Positions 1 to 6,770 of a stretch of DNA of 15,553 nucleotides are shown piece by piece. Numbering within the stretch: the first letter of the stretch is position 1; every line of letters begins with the position of its first letter. Both the position numbers and the translations under genes were made by a program. Source of the stretch: Bacteroidota bacterium (lineage in GTDB: Bacteria; Bacteroidota; Bacteroidia; Bacteroidales; UBA12481); the NCBI GenBank assembly GCA_030592205.1, contig JAUVKA010000031.1:1-15553 (forward strand). The letters run 5' to 3'. The notes beneath the pieces are model-generated. The model ran no database searches, was not told the DNA's origin, and was given only the letters and a program-made list of their open reading frames with translations.

Positions 1-3
1 ACC

Positions 4-579
4 ATGGAACGGAATCAAATAACCGGCTTGTTACAGAAATATTATGAGGGTGTGAGCAGCCGGGACGAAGAAAGAAAGCTGCTGGATTACTTCTTAGGAA
101 GTGATGTTCCTGCTGAGCTGGACATTGACAGGAAACATTTCCTTGCCTTGGCAGATATGCAGAATGAAGAGATTGAAGTACCCGCCGATTTGGAATCCAA
201 TATTCTGGCCCGGCTTGCTGTTGAACAAAAACCTGTGAGCTTATTAAATACCAGGTTCATGTACACTGCAATTAGTGTAGCAGCAGGACTGGCACTTATA
301 GTATCAACTTTTATGTTCTTAAACAAACAACAAAATCCAGGAACCTATGATGATCCGCAAATAGCCTATGCTGAAACTAAAGAAGCACTGGAAATGGTTT
401 CACAATTTTTCAATATGGGAACAGAAAAATTATCGGGTCTGGATGAAATTGATTGGGCCTTGCAGCCATTAAATCAACTGAAAAAAGTGGGAGAAGTCTC
501 GGAGAACCTAAAATATCTGGGAAAATTTAGTGAGGGAATTGAAAAAACTCGCGGCTTGTTAAAAACTGAAAATAATTAA
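4..579 (+). CDS. anti-sigma-factor-like single-pass membrane protein (hypothetical)
   Basis: A 191-residue protein with a cytoplasmic-looking N-terminal half, one clear transmembrane segment at about residues 86-106 (hydrophobic, between R84 and K108), and an extracytoplasmic tail of about 85 residues with no recognisable domain. The start, with the pattern 'LLQKYYEG.SS..EE..LLDYF', resembles the N-terminal region of Bacteroidota membrane proteins encoded beside ECF sigma factors, where a short helical segment ahead of a TM segment binds the sigma factor. It precedes the first DUF4252 gene by 12 nt, so the three plus-strand genes probably form one operon. An ECF sigma gene just upstream, outside the window, would fit but is not seen. 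Only three bases precede the ATG, so a start further upstream cannot be excluded. The anti-sigma role is inference; membrane topology is the firm part. Confidence 0.6.
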   Translation: MERNQITGLLQKYYEGVSSRDEERKLLDYFLGSDVPAELDIDRKHFLALADMQNEEIEVPADLESNILARLAVEQKPVSLLNTRFMYTAISVAAGLALIVSTFMFLNKQQNPGTYDDPQIAYAETKEALEMVSQFFNMGTEKLSGLDEIDWALQPLNQLKKVGEVSENLKYLGKFSEGIEKTRGLLKTENN

Positions 580-591
580 TACCAAATAGTC

Positions 592-1119
592 ATGAAAAGA
601 GCAGTAACTATTTTATTCATTGCCTTGATCTCCGTTACATTAATGGCCCAAAACAAGGTAGTTGACAAACTTTTTGAGAAGTATGCCGATAAGGAGGGCT
701 ACACTTCGGTAGTAATCACAAAATATATGTTCGGCCTCTTCAGCAATATCGAAACCGAGGAAGACGATGAGTATGTGAACATGATAAAAAACCTTAAAAG
801 TATCAGAATCCTTTCCGGGCCGGAACAGGATGCATCTGGAGTGAATTTTTATGATGAGGTAATTAGTAAATTACCCGAAGGAGAGTACAATGAACTCATG
901 GTTATCCATGACAGTGATCAGGATATCAAATTTCTGATTAAAGAAGAAAAAGATATTGTAACTGAATTGCTGATGGTTGTTGGAGGAGAAAATGACAATA
1001 TTTTGATCTCAATTACCGGTGATATTGATATGAAAGCAGTATCCAAACTGTCGGAAAGTATGGGAATTCAGAGTATGGAAAACCTCGAAAAGATCGATGA
1101 TACTAACAAGAAAAAATGA
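592..1119 (+). CDS. secreted DUF4252 family protein
   Basis: A 175-residue protein with a signal peptide (K2, R3, hydrophobic core 5-18, likely cut after A19 in LMA-QN). The mature part fits DUF4252: a 'FEKYADKEGYTSV' opening, then a 'YMFGLF' stretch, 'NFYDEV' in the middle, and a C-terminal half with 'ELMVI', 'DQDIKFLIKE', 'LLMVVGG' and 'LISITGDIDM'. The family has no established biochemical role; it is common in Bacteroidota and often sits by sigma/anti-sigma genes, as here. No lipobox is present, so it is probably periplasmic. The next gene is a diverged paralogue, which suggests a tandem duplication. The start is chosen because the signal peptide begins at this ATG; no strong Shine-Dalgarno is visible. 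Confidence 0.88.
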   Translation: MKRAVTILFIALISVTLMAQNKVVDKLFEKYADKEGYTSVVITKYMFGLFSNIETEEDDEYVNMIKNLKSIRILSGPEQDASGVNFYDEVISKLPEGEYNELMVIHDSDQDIKFLIKEEKDIVTELLMVVGGENDNILISITGDIDMKAVSKLSESMGIQSMENLEKIDDTNKKK

Positions 1120-1170
1120 CCGTTTGAGAAGAGTGGGACAGACCTGTATTGTTTACATTAAATACGAAAT

Positions 1171-1722
1171 ATGAAACAGTTTAGATATTATTTTCTGGGT
1201 ATAGTAATTCTCACAGGTTTATTCGCCTGTGAAAGTCAGAAGAAAGTAAGTGATATTATTTATGACAAGTATAATGGGCAAGCTGGATTCTCCATGATTG
1301 CCCTTCCTCCAAATTTTGTTGACAAGTTTGTTGATGAAAGCGAAAAGGAACAGAAGGAATTATTGAATCAGATTCGTGATTTTCGTCTGATGATTTTTGA
1401 TGATAAGCTTGAGGGAAAGAATAATAAATCTGTTTATGATGAAGTGAATCAGATGCTTAACAAAGGAAATTTTGAGGAGTTGATGAGTATTAATAAGAGT
1501 GGTTCAAAAGTCACTGTAAAAATCCGTCAACAAAAAGATATTGTTAAGGAAATGCACGTTTTGGTAAAAGGTGAAAACAAGTTTTTTATTGCCAGCTTAC
1601 TGGGGAGGATCAATTTAAATACTATTACCGATGCAATGGATGAGATAAATTTTAACGGTTTGGGAGATATCAAGGATTTTACTGATGACTTTGATTTCGA
1701 CGATTTTAATTTTGATTTCTGA
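1171..1722 (+). CDS. DUF4252 family lipoprotein
   Basis: A 183-residue predicted lipoprotein. The signal peptide ends in a lipobox LFAC with C20 as the expected lipidated residue, followed by ES, so it is likely anchored in an envelope membrane facing the periplasm. The mature part aligns by eye with the upstream DUF4252 protein: 'YDKYNGQAGFS', 'SVYDEV', 'EELMSI', 'QKDIV', 'VKGEN' and 'GRINL' sit in the same order as their counterparts. It is more diverged, and the glycine-rich strand before the last helix is changed. The last 18 residues form an unusual tail in which 14 are Asp or Phe. It lies 51 nt after its paralogue and is followed 26 nt later by an intrinsic terminator, so it closes the operon. 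Function unknown. Confidence 0.85.
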   Translation: MKQFRYYFLGIVILTGLFACESQKKVSDIIYDKYNGQAGFSMIALPPNFVDKFVDESEKEQKELLNQIRDFRLMIFDDKLEGKNNKSVYDEVNQMLNKGNFEELMSINKSGSKVTVKIRQQKDIVKEMHVLVKGENKFFIASLLGRINLNTITDAMDEINFNGLGDIKDFTDDFDFDDFNFDF

Positions 1723-1748
1723 TAAATTAGTCTAATTGCTCTTTTTTG

Positions 1749-1773
1749 AACCGCGCCTCAACGCGGTTTTTTT
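1749..1773 (+). terminator. intrinsic terminator of the DUF4252 operon
   Basis: A perfect 7-bp stem, AACCGCG (1749-1755) pairing with CGCGGTT (1762-1768), closes a 6-nt loop and is followed by T1769-T1773. It lies 26 nt past the stop of the DUF4252 lipoprotein. Because it lies directly before the next gene, that gene should start from its own promoter. Confidence 0.85.
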
Positions 1774-1780
1774 ATTTTTG
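1773..1780 (+). promoter_or_regulatory. candidate Bacteroidota -7 box for the metalloprotease-like OMP gene
   Basis: TATTTTTG matches the Bacteroidota -7 consensus TAnnTTTG and ends only 4 nt before the ATG at 1785. A TTTG at 1745-1748 could act as the -33 element, though the 24-nt spacing is long. If used, the transcript would have almost no leader, and no Shine-Dalgarno is present. The match is to a short AT-rich motif, so confidence is moderate. Confidence 0.45.
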
Positions 1781-1784
1781 TACC

Positions 1785-4646
1785 ATGAAGCACCATAGTT
1801 TGACTGTTTTATTCAGCCTGATCCTAATTTTTTTTGGTCTTCAGTTAGGCTACGGACAATATTTTTCTGTAGGCAATGATCCATCAGGAATCAAATGGAG
1901 GCAAATCAAGCATCAGGATTTTACCCTTATTTACCCGGATTATTATGAATCAAGAGCTAAAGAGCTATATCATACAAGTTCGATAATTCTACCATCTGTT
2001 TCCAGTTCCCTTTATCTCAAACCTTACCATTTCAGGGCTGTGGTACACCCGGAGACTATTCAATCGAATGGATGGGCTATGTGGGTTCCCAGAAAAGTTG
2101 AGTTGGCACCCATACCTTCTCTGTACAATATGGCAGAAAAATATTCAGATCATTTGCTAATACATGAATACAGGCATATTGTTCAGCTCGACAAAATGGA
2201 TCAGGGTATAACCAGGGCTCTTGGCTGGTTTTTAGGCGATCAGGCATCAGCAAGTGTACAGGCCCTGCATATACCAGATTGGGTTTCTGAGGGTGATGCA
2301 GTATTGACGGAAAGTCTATTAAGTAACTCCGGGCGAGGCCGTAATCCTATTTTCTCACAGGGGATGCGAGCCATCATGCTCAATGATTGTAGTTTTAAAT
2401 TCGATAAAGCCCGCTTTGGCTCGTACAAGGATTTTGTTCCGAATTATTATGTATTTGGATACCACCTGGTGTCAATGGCCAGACTTCTTGACCCGGATCG
2501 TTTTTGGTCGGATGTGATGGATAATGTTGCTCGTAAGCCATATAGAGTTGCAAATTTCAATAGGTTTCTCCATAAGAGGACTGGTCTGTGGCAAGGCGGC
2601 TTATTCCAGGAGACAAAGGACTATATGTGCAATTTCTGGAAGGAAAATTCGCTTCAAATTGGTGCTGAGCAGCTCGATTTGATTTTTGAGGACTCAACTG
2701 ATTATTCTAATTACTTAAAGCCCTATGCAGAAACTGATAGCAGTTGGATTTGCCTGAGGAAGTCATATAGTGATCTGCCAGCCATTGTGAGAATATTTCG
2801 CGATCGGCCAGATGAATTGATTTTTTACACCGGGAGTATCAATGGTGCATCATTTTCATTTTCAAATGGGCGGATTAGCTGGGCTCAGCAAATAGCAGAT
2901 CCGCGTTGGGAAATGCGTTCATTTTCAGATATTTTCACCTTAGATATTGTCACTGGTAAAAAGGAGAGAATTACTAAAAACCAGCGCTTCCTTTACCCGG
3001 TTCTAAACACTGTCAACACAGATATTGCCTGTATTGAAGAGCGTATTGACGGATCAAGCCATCTCCTTGTTTTAGATGATGCAGGGACTGTAATTTCCAC
3101 CCTTGAGGCACCTGGGAGCAGTACTTTCCGACAGCCTGTATGGTCTGCTGGAGGAGACCTCCTATATGCCTTGTTAGGCGGACGGGAAGGCAAAAAACTG
3201 ATAATATGGAAAATACCAGATGATTCTATGGATGTTCTTTATGATTTCGGTTTCAAAGAGGTGAATCAACTAGAGCTGGTAGACAATATGTTGTTTTTTA
3301 CAGCTCCGATCGGGACTATACAGGGTTTATATGGCTTGGATCTGCAAGATAAAACCATATCAAAGTTGATTGCTAACGACAATGGATTAGGCTATCCAGC
3401 TGTTCATAAGGGTGAATTGTGTATATCAGTCTATACACCTGAAGGTTACCGTCCGGCTATAGTCAATATGAATCAAGACGATTGGATTAGTTCTGGGGGA
3501 GTTGAGAACCTTGAAGAGCCATTGCTGTCGAAAATTGAGCGGGCAGACAAGGAATACCCTGTTGATTATGGTCCAGTTGATACAGCCTCTATTGTCAGCA
3601 GCGAGTATAATAAGTTATCTCATCTGTTTAACTTTCATTCCTGGGCTCCTGCATACCTGGATACGGATAGTTATTCTATTCGACCGGGGGCAATGATCAT
3701 GTCGCAGAACGACCTTAATACCCTGGTAAGTTCCTTCGGTGTTCAGCATAACAAACAGACGAAGGGGATTGATTATTTTGCTGACCTTTCTTATACGGGG
3801 TGGTATCCGAAAGTTGGATTGGGGATTCTGGCAGGAAGACGACATGCTGATACATTGCTTTTTGAAAATGAGGTTCTGACAAATGTTCAATATTCTGATA
3901 TTGAGACAAGTGTGAACATCAAGCTTCCTTTGTTTTATTCCAAAGGAGCGTATTATCAGCGCATTCAACCTTATTTCTATTTGACTCACCACCTTACGTT
4001 CAATGGATTCAGTTTGGATGCGGTGCCGCCCGGGGCTATAAATTCATTGGATCTTTCCTATGCAACAGCAACTCTTGGTTTGGCCGGGCAAGTAATTCGC
4101 AGGATGAGTTATCGCGATTTATATCCTAAGTGGGGATTTACAGCCGGGATCCAGGCTCAGGCTGGAATTACAAATCCTGAGGTTCAGGCTAGCGGTAGAA
4201 TATCGACTTATCTTCGGCTTTATTCCCCGGGTATTATAAAAAACCACAGTCTTCGAACTTATCTTGGTTTTAGTAGAGTGGAGGGCTTGGGAATGCCTCA
4301 ATTGCCTTTTGTTTCCCTTCCGAGGGGACATTATGAAACAGTAAATCAGGATTATTCATCATTTAAGGTAGATTATTCTTTTCCTGTAGGATATCCTGAT
4401 TGGTCAATACCATCTTTATTATATATTACCAGATTTAAAGCAAACTTATTTGCCGATGGAGCTCATTTTTCAATCCGAGAAGATCCCTGGAGTATAAAAA
4501 CCGGGGTTGATTTTACATCCAATTTCTATTTTCTTAGGATCGGGATGGAATTTGAGGCGGGAGTCAGGATAATTTATGATCCCCTTGAGAAAGATCCCCT
4601 CGGGAAACCATGGGGTTTTGAACTCCTATATAGTTTTGATATTTAA
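1785..4646 (+). CDS. exported zincin-like, beta-propeller, beta-barrel protein (TolB-like)
   Basis: A 953-residue protein. The signal peptide covers residues 1-24 (cut near GYG-Q25). Residues about 40-270 form a zinc-metallopeptidase-like domain: H127-E-Y-R-H131 is an HExxH motif, and W167-V-S-E169-G supplies the glutamate expected as third zinc ligand in gluzincins (Peptidase MA-like group). The middle (about 290-600) has repeated strands typical of TolB/WD40-like propellers, such as 'FSFSNGRISWAQ', 'DIFTLDIVTG' and 'QPVWSAGGDLLYAL'. The last 320 residues alternate aromatic and polar positions and end 'LLYSFDI', as in outer-membrane barrels. The ATG at 1785 is chosen because the longer TTG start at 1746 would lie in the terminator hairpin and put polar residues ahead of the signal peptide. 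It may be a surface or periplasmic peptidase; activity is untested, and the substrate cannot be inferred. Confidence 0.82.
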   Translation: MKHHSLTVLFSLILIFFGLQLGYGQYFSVGNDPSGIKWRQIKHQDFTLIYPDYYESRAKELYHTSSIILPSVSSSLYLKPYHFRAVVHPETIQSNGWAMWVPRKVELAPIPSLYNMAEKYSDHLLIHEYRHIVQLDKMDQGITRALGWFLGDQASASVQALHIPDWVSEGDAVLTESLLSNSGRGRNPIFSQGMRAIMLNDCSFKFDKARFGSYKDFVPNYYVFGYHLVSMARLLDPDRFWSDVMDNVARKPYRVANFNRFLHKRTGLWQGGLFQETKDYMCNFWKENSLQIGAEQLDLIFEDSTDYSNYLKPYAETDSSWICLRKSYSDLPAIVRIFRDRPDELIFYTGSINGASFSFSNGRISWAQQIADPRWEMRSFSDIFTLDIVTGKKERITKNQRFLYPVLNTVNTDIACIEERIDGSSHLLVLDDAGTVISTLEAPGSSTFRQPVWSAGGDLLYALLGGREGKKLIIWKIPDDSMDVLYDFGFKEVNQLELVDNMLFFTAPIGTIQGLYGLDLQDKTISKLIANDNGLGYPAVHKGELCISVYTPEGYRPAIVNMNQDDWISSGGVENLEEPLLSKIERADKEYPVDYGPVDTASIVSSEYNKLSHLFNFHSWAPAYLDTDSYSIRPGAMIMSQNDLNTLVSSFGVQHNKQTKGIDYFADLSYTGWYPKVGLGILAGRRHADTLLFENEVLTNVQYSDIETSVNIKLPLFYSKGAYYQRIQPYFYLTHHLTFNGFSLDAVPPGAINSLDLSYATATLGLAGQVIRRMSYRDLYPKWGFTAGIQAQAGITNPEVQASGRISTYLRLYSPGIIKNHSLRTYLGFSRVEGLGMPQLPFVSLPRGHYETVNQDYSSFKVDYSFPVGYPDWSIPSLLYITRFKANLFADGAHFSIREDPWSIKTGVDFTSNFYFLRIGMEFEAGVRIIYDPLEKDPLGKPWGFELLYSFDI

Positions 4647-4654
4647 TTCATCGC

Positions 4655-5908
4655 CTATCCTCGGAACAGCTCCAGGAGGGTGATTTCAGGCCATATTCCA
4701 ACACGACCGGGAAAGGCAAGGTATCCAAGTCCCCTGTTTACATAAAGGTATTGAGATCCTTTTTGATAAAGTCCTGCCCACTGTTTATACCTGAGCTGGC
4801 CTGGACTGATTTTGAAGTTACCTATTTCTATTCCCATTTGGAATCCATGGGTATGACCTGATAGCGTTAGGTCGGTTCGATTATCTGGTATAATCTTCCT
4901 TGTCCAGTGATCAGGATCATGAGACAATAAAAGTGTAAAATCGTCTTTTGGTATCCCTTCGAGAGCTTTTTCAAGCTTGCCATATTGGGGAAAGGGTGGG
5001 GTGCCCCAGTTTTCCACACCAGCTATAACAATGCTTTCACCGTTTTTTTCAATTTTTTGGTGAGCATTTAGCAAAACATGGAATCCCATTTCTTTTTCCT
5101 GTCTGATTATTTCTTGTAGGTTTTTCTTCTTTGCCTGAGGACTTGGCCACTTTGAATATCCGCCATAATCATGATTTCCAAGTATGGCAAATTTTCCGTA
5201 GCGAGCCTTTAACTTTTTCCAAATAGGCACCCATCCACTCATTTCGTATGAGAAATTGTTCACCATATCTCCAGTAAACATTATGAGATCAGGATTCAAC
5301 TGGTTCACCTGATCTATCACTTCTTCAATTTTATCCCGGTGGCCATTCAAACTCCCAAGGTGCGCATCTGACAATTGTACCACCCGAAGGCCATTGAAAG
5401 ACATGGGGAGGTTTGGGAAATATATTTTTTTACTATGCACAGTGAAATTGAAACGACCCCAGGCAATTCCGTGTATTATACCTATAAATGGGATTATGCT
5501 GGCTATAATACCAACTTTACGAATGAATTCCCTGCGTGATTCACTTTTAGGTAATTTGGAAGGTTGAGGCTGAAATTGTTTTATGATTTTTTGAAGCAGC
5601 CATATCAGATCCCTGAGTAATTCAAAAAACACATAAACGAACTTGACAGTAAATTGTAATAGGAAAATACCATTGTATTTCATGATCTGCCGGACCAGGT
5701 CTTCCTGTCCAGGATTTCCTGTATACTTGAAATAGAAAGCTAAAACTCCTAAAACCATCACTAGAGAGAACGCCCACCACAACCAAAAGAACCAGGATTT
5801 TAATTGAGGTTTTTTGCAGGATAGAACTTTACGAAGACCTTTGTAAGCATAAAGGTCAATCAGAATAAATATAGGAATGATTAACAGAATGAACGCAAAT
5901 GATCGCAT
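4655..5908 (-). CDS. membrane-anchored calcineurin-like metallophosphoesterase (YkuE/YaeI type)
   Basis: A 417-residue protein. Three hydrophobic segments (about 4-22, 41-60, 80-98) precede a fourth (133-150) that starts with S124-R-R-E-F-I-R-K131, a Tat-like twin-arginine motif. The phosphoesterase domain follows with the full metal-binding set: D181-x-H183, G213-D214..N217, G244-N-H-D247, H330 and G351-H-T-H354. The end 'NRGLGYLAFPGRVGIWPEITLLEL' region is typical of the YkuE/YaeI group. Family members hydrolyse phosphodiesters or phosphomonoesters with two metal ions; the substrate here, perhaps a lipid, is not shown. AGGA sits 8 nt before the ATG. It follows batE by 100 nt on the same strand and converges with the large OMP gene, leaving 8 nt between the stop codons. 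Confidence 0.88.
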   Translation of the reverse strand: MRSFAFILLIIPIFILIDLYAYKGLRKVLSCKKPQLKSWFFWLWWAFSLVMVLGVLAFYFKYTGNPGQEDLVRQIMKYNGIFLLQFTVKFVYVFFELLRDLIWLLQKIIKQFQPQPSKLPKSESRREFIRKVGIIASIIPFIGIIHGIAWGRFNFTVHSKKIYFPNLPMSFNGLRVVQLSDAHLGSLNGHRDKIEEVIDQVNQLNPDLIMFTGDMVNNFSYEMSGWVPIWKKLKARYGKFAILGNHDYGGYSKWPSPQAKKKNLQEIIRQEKEMGFHVLLNAHQKIEKNGESIVIAGVENWGTPPFPQYGKLEKALEGIPKDDFTLLLSHDPDHWTRKIIPDNRTDLTLSGHTHGFQMGIEIGNFKISPGQLRYKQWAGLYQKGSQYLYVNRGLGYLAFPGRVGIWPEITLLELFRG

Positions 5909-5957
5909 TTTCTTCTTCCTTGTGTTAAAAGTCTCTTTGGATTGCTAAACCAGAGCT

Positions 5958-5971
5958 ATTGTCATGACAAT
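5958..5971. promoter_or_regulatory. perfect 14-bp palindrome upstream of the phosphoesterase gene
   Basis: ATTGTCATGACAAT reads the same on both strands and lies in the 100-nt gap between batE and the phosphoesterase gene, 49 nt before that gene's ATG. It lacks a following T-run, so it is not an ordinary intrinsic terminator. An operator for a dimeric repressor or a small leader hairpin are both possible. Confidence 0.4.
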
Positions 5972-5984
5972 TTAAAAAACTGCG

Positions 5985-5992
5985 CGAAGATA
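5985..5992 (-). promoter_or_regulatory. weak candidate -7 box for the phosphoesterase gene
   Basis: On the minus strand this reads TATCTTCG, one mismatch from TAnnTTTG. A start a few bases on would give a leader of about 70 nt containing the 14-bp palindrome. No convincing -33 element was found. Confidence 0.25.
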
Positions 5993-6008
5993 GGTTAATT
6001 AATTGAAA

Positions 6009-6770
6009 CTAAATCCTTTCTAAGGTGTTTTCTGGAATCCAGGCTTTATTCCCATCAGCAAGTTGAATTTCCAGCCAGTCGTTGAGTCGATCAGTAATCC
6101 ATACCTTAACTCCTTCATGAAGAACAAATAAATCCGTTCCACTTTCATCCGGGGAGCTTTTCCCTGTAACTGAGGGGCTGAAAATAATAGCGGTATCCCG
6201 ATCAGATAAGACCTTGTTCTGATCCCAGGCAAAAAGTAAAGTTGTCCCGCTAAAAATTATCATAACTACACCTGCTACCAGGAATAATTTTCGGAACAAT
6301 CTTTTTCTTAAAAAGAAAAAGAGCAGAATAGAGATTCCTGTAAGCAAGAAAGAAAAAAGACTAAGTTGGCCCCATTGATCTGGCGAAAGCCCCATACGTA
6401 ATTGTCTGACCAATTTGGAAAGGAAGAATTCAGGTAATGCGTTAATCTTATCAACCACTAAGAGATTTGCAATATCAAGATTGTATTTAATGTCCTCATC
6501 TCCCGGAGATATCAGTAAAGCCCTTTCATAGTTCAATATGGCCAGAGTGAGGTCATTATGTTTATAATATGAATTCCCAAGGTTGTAAAGGAGAGCTGCT
6601 GATGTGTAACCGGTACTTAGAATGTCGTTGTATGACTGTATAGCTTCTGAATACAGACCATCCGAATATTTCTGGTTGGCATGTGCAAATAAAGATTCAT
6701 TCCCATCAGCATAGGATGCCAATGAAAGCAGGATAAATGCAAAAATTGATATAATGCTTTTCCTCATCAT
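6009..6770 (-). CDS. batE: BatE: TPR and SH3-like membrane protein
   Basis: A 253-residue protein in the usual BatE layout. A signal peptide or N-terminal anchor (4-21) leads into two TPR-like helical hairpins (about 24-95, with 'ALLYNLGNSYYK' and 'AILNYERALLISP'), two transmembrane segments (about 136-155 and 161-182), and a C-terminal bacterial SH3-like domain (about 190-253, with 'VLHEGVKVWITD', 'DWLEIQLADG' and 'AWIP'). The TPR and SH3 parts should both face the periplasm and bind proteins or cell wall. Its ATG overlaps the batD stop as ATGA, which indicates translational coupling; a second ATG directly follows. It is the last gene of the Bat cluster. No terminator follows it, so read-through into the phosphoesterase gene is possible. 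Confidence 0.92.
   Translation of the reverse strand: MMRKSIISIFAFILLSLASYADGNESLFAHANQKYSDGLYSEAIQSYNDILSTGYTSAALLYNLGNSYYKHNDLTLAILNYERALLISPGDEDIKYNLDIANLLVVDKINALPEFFLSKLVRQLRMGLSPDQWGQLSLFSFLLTGISILLFFFLRKRLFRKLFLVAGVVMIIFSGTTLLFAWDQNKVLSDRDTAIIFSPSVTGKSSPDESGTDLFVLHEGVKVWITDRLNDWLEIQLADGNKAWIPENTLERI

Noticed and set aside
1746..1784. TTG start giving a 966-residue version of the large OMP
   Set aside because: The extra 13 codons lie in the terminator hairpin and would place polar residues before a good signal peptide.
3615..3992. 125-codon minus-strand frame inside the large OMP gene
   Set aside because: It lies opposite a well-supported coding region and shows no domain, signal or start context.
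4647..4654. Bidirectional terminator between the OMP and phosphoesterase genes
   Set aside because: The gap is 8 nt and I see no hairpin with a T-run on either strand.
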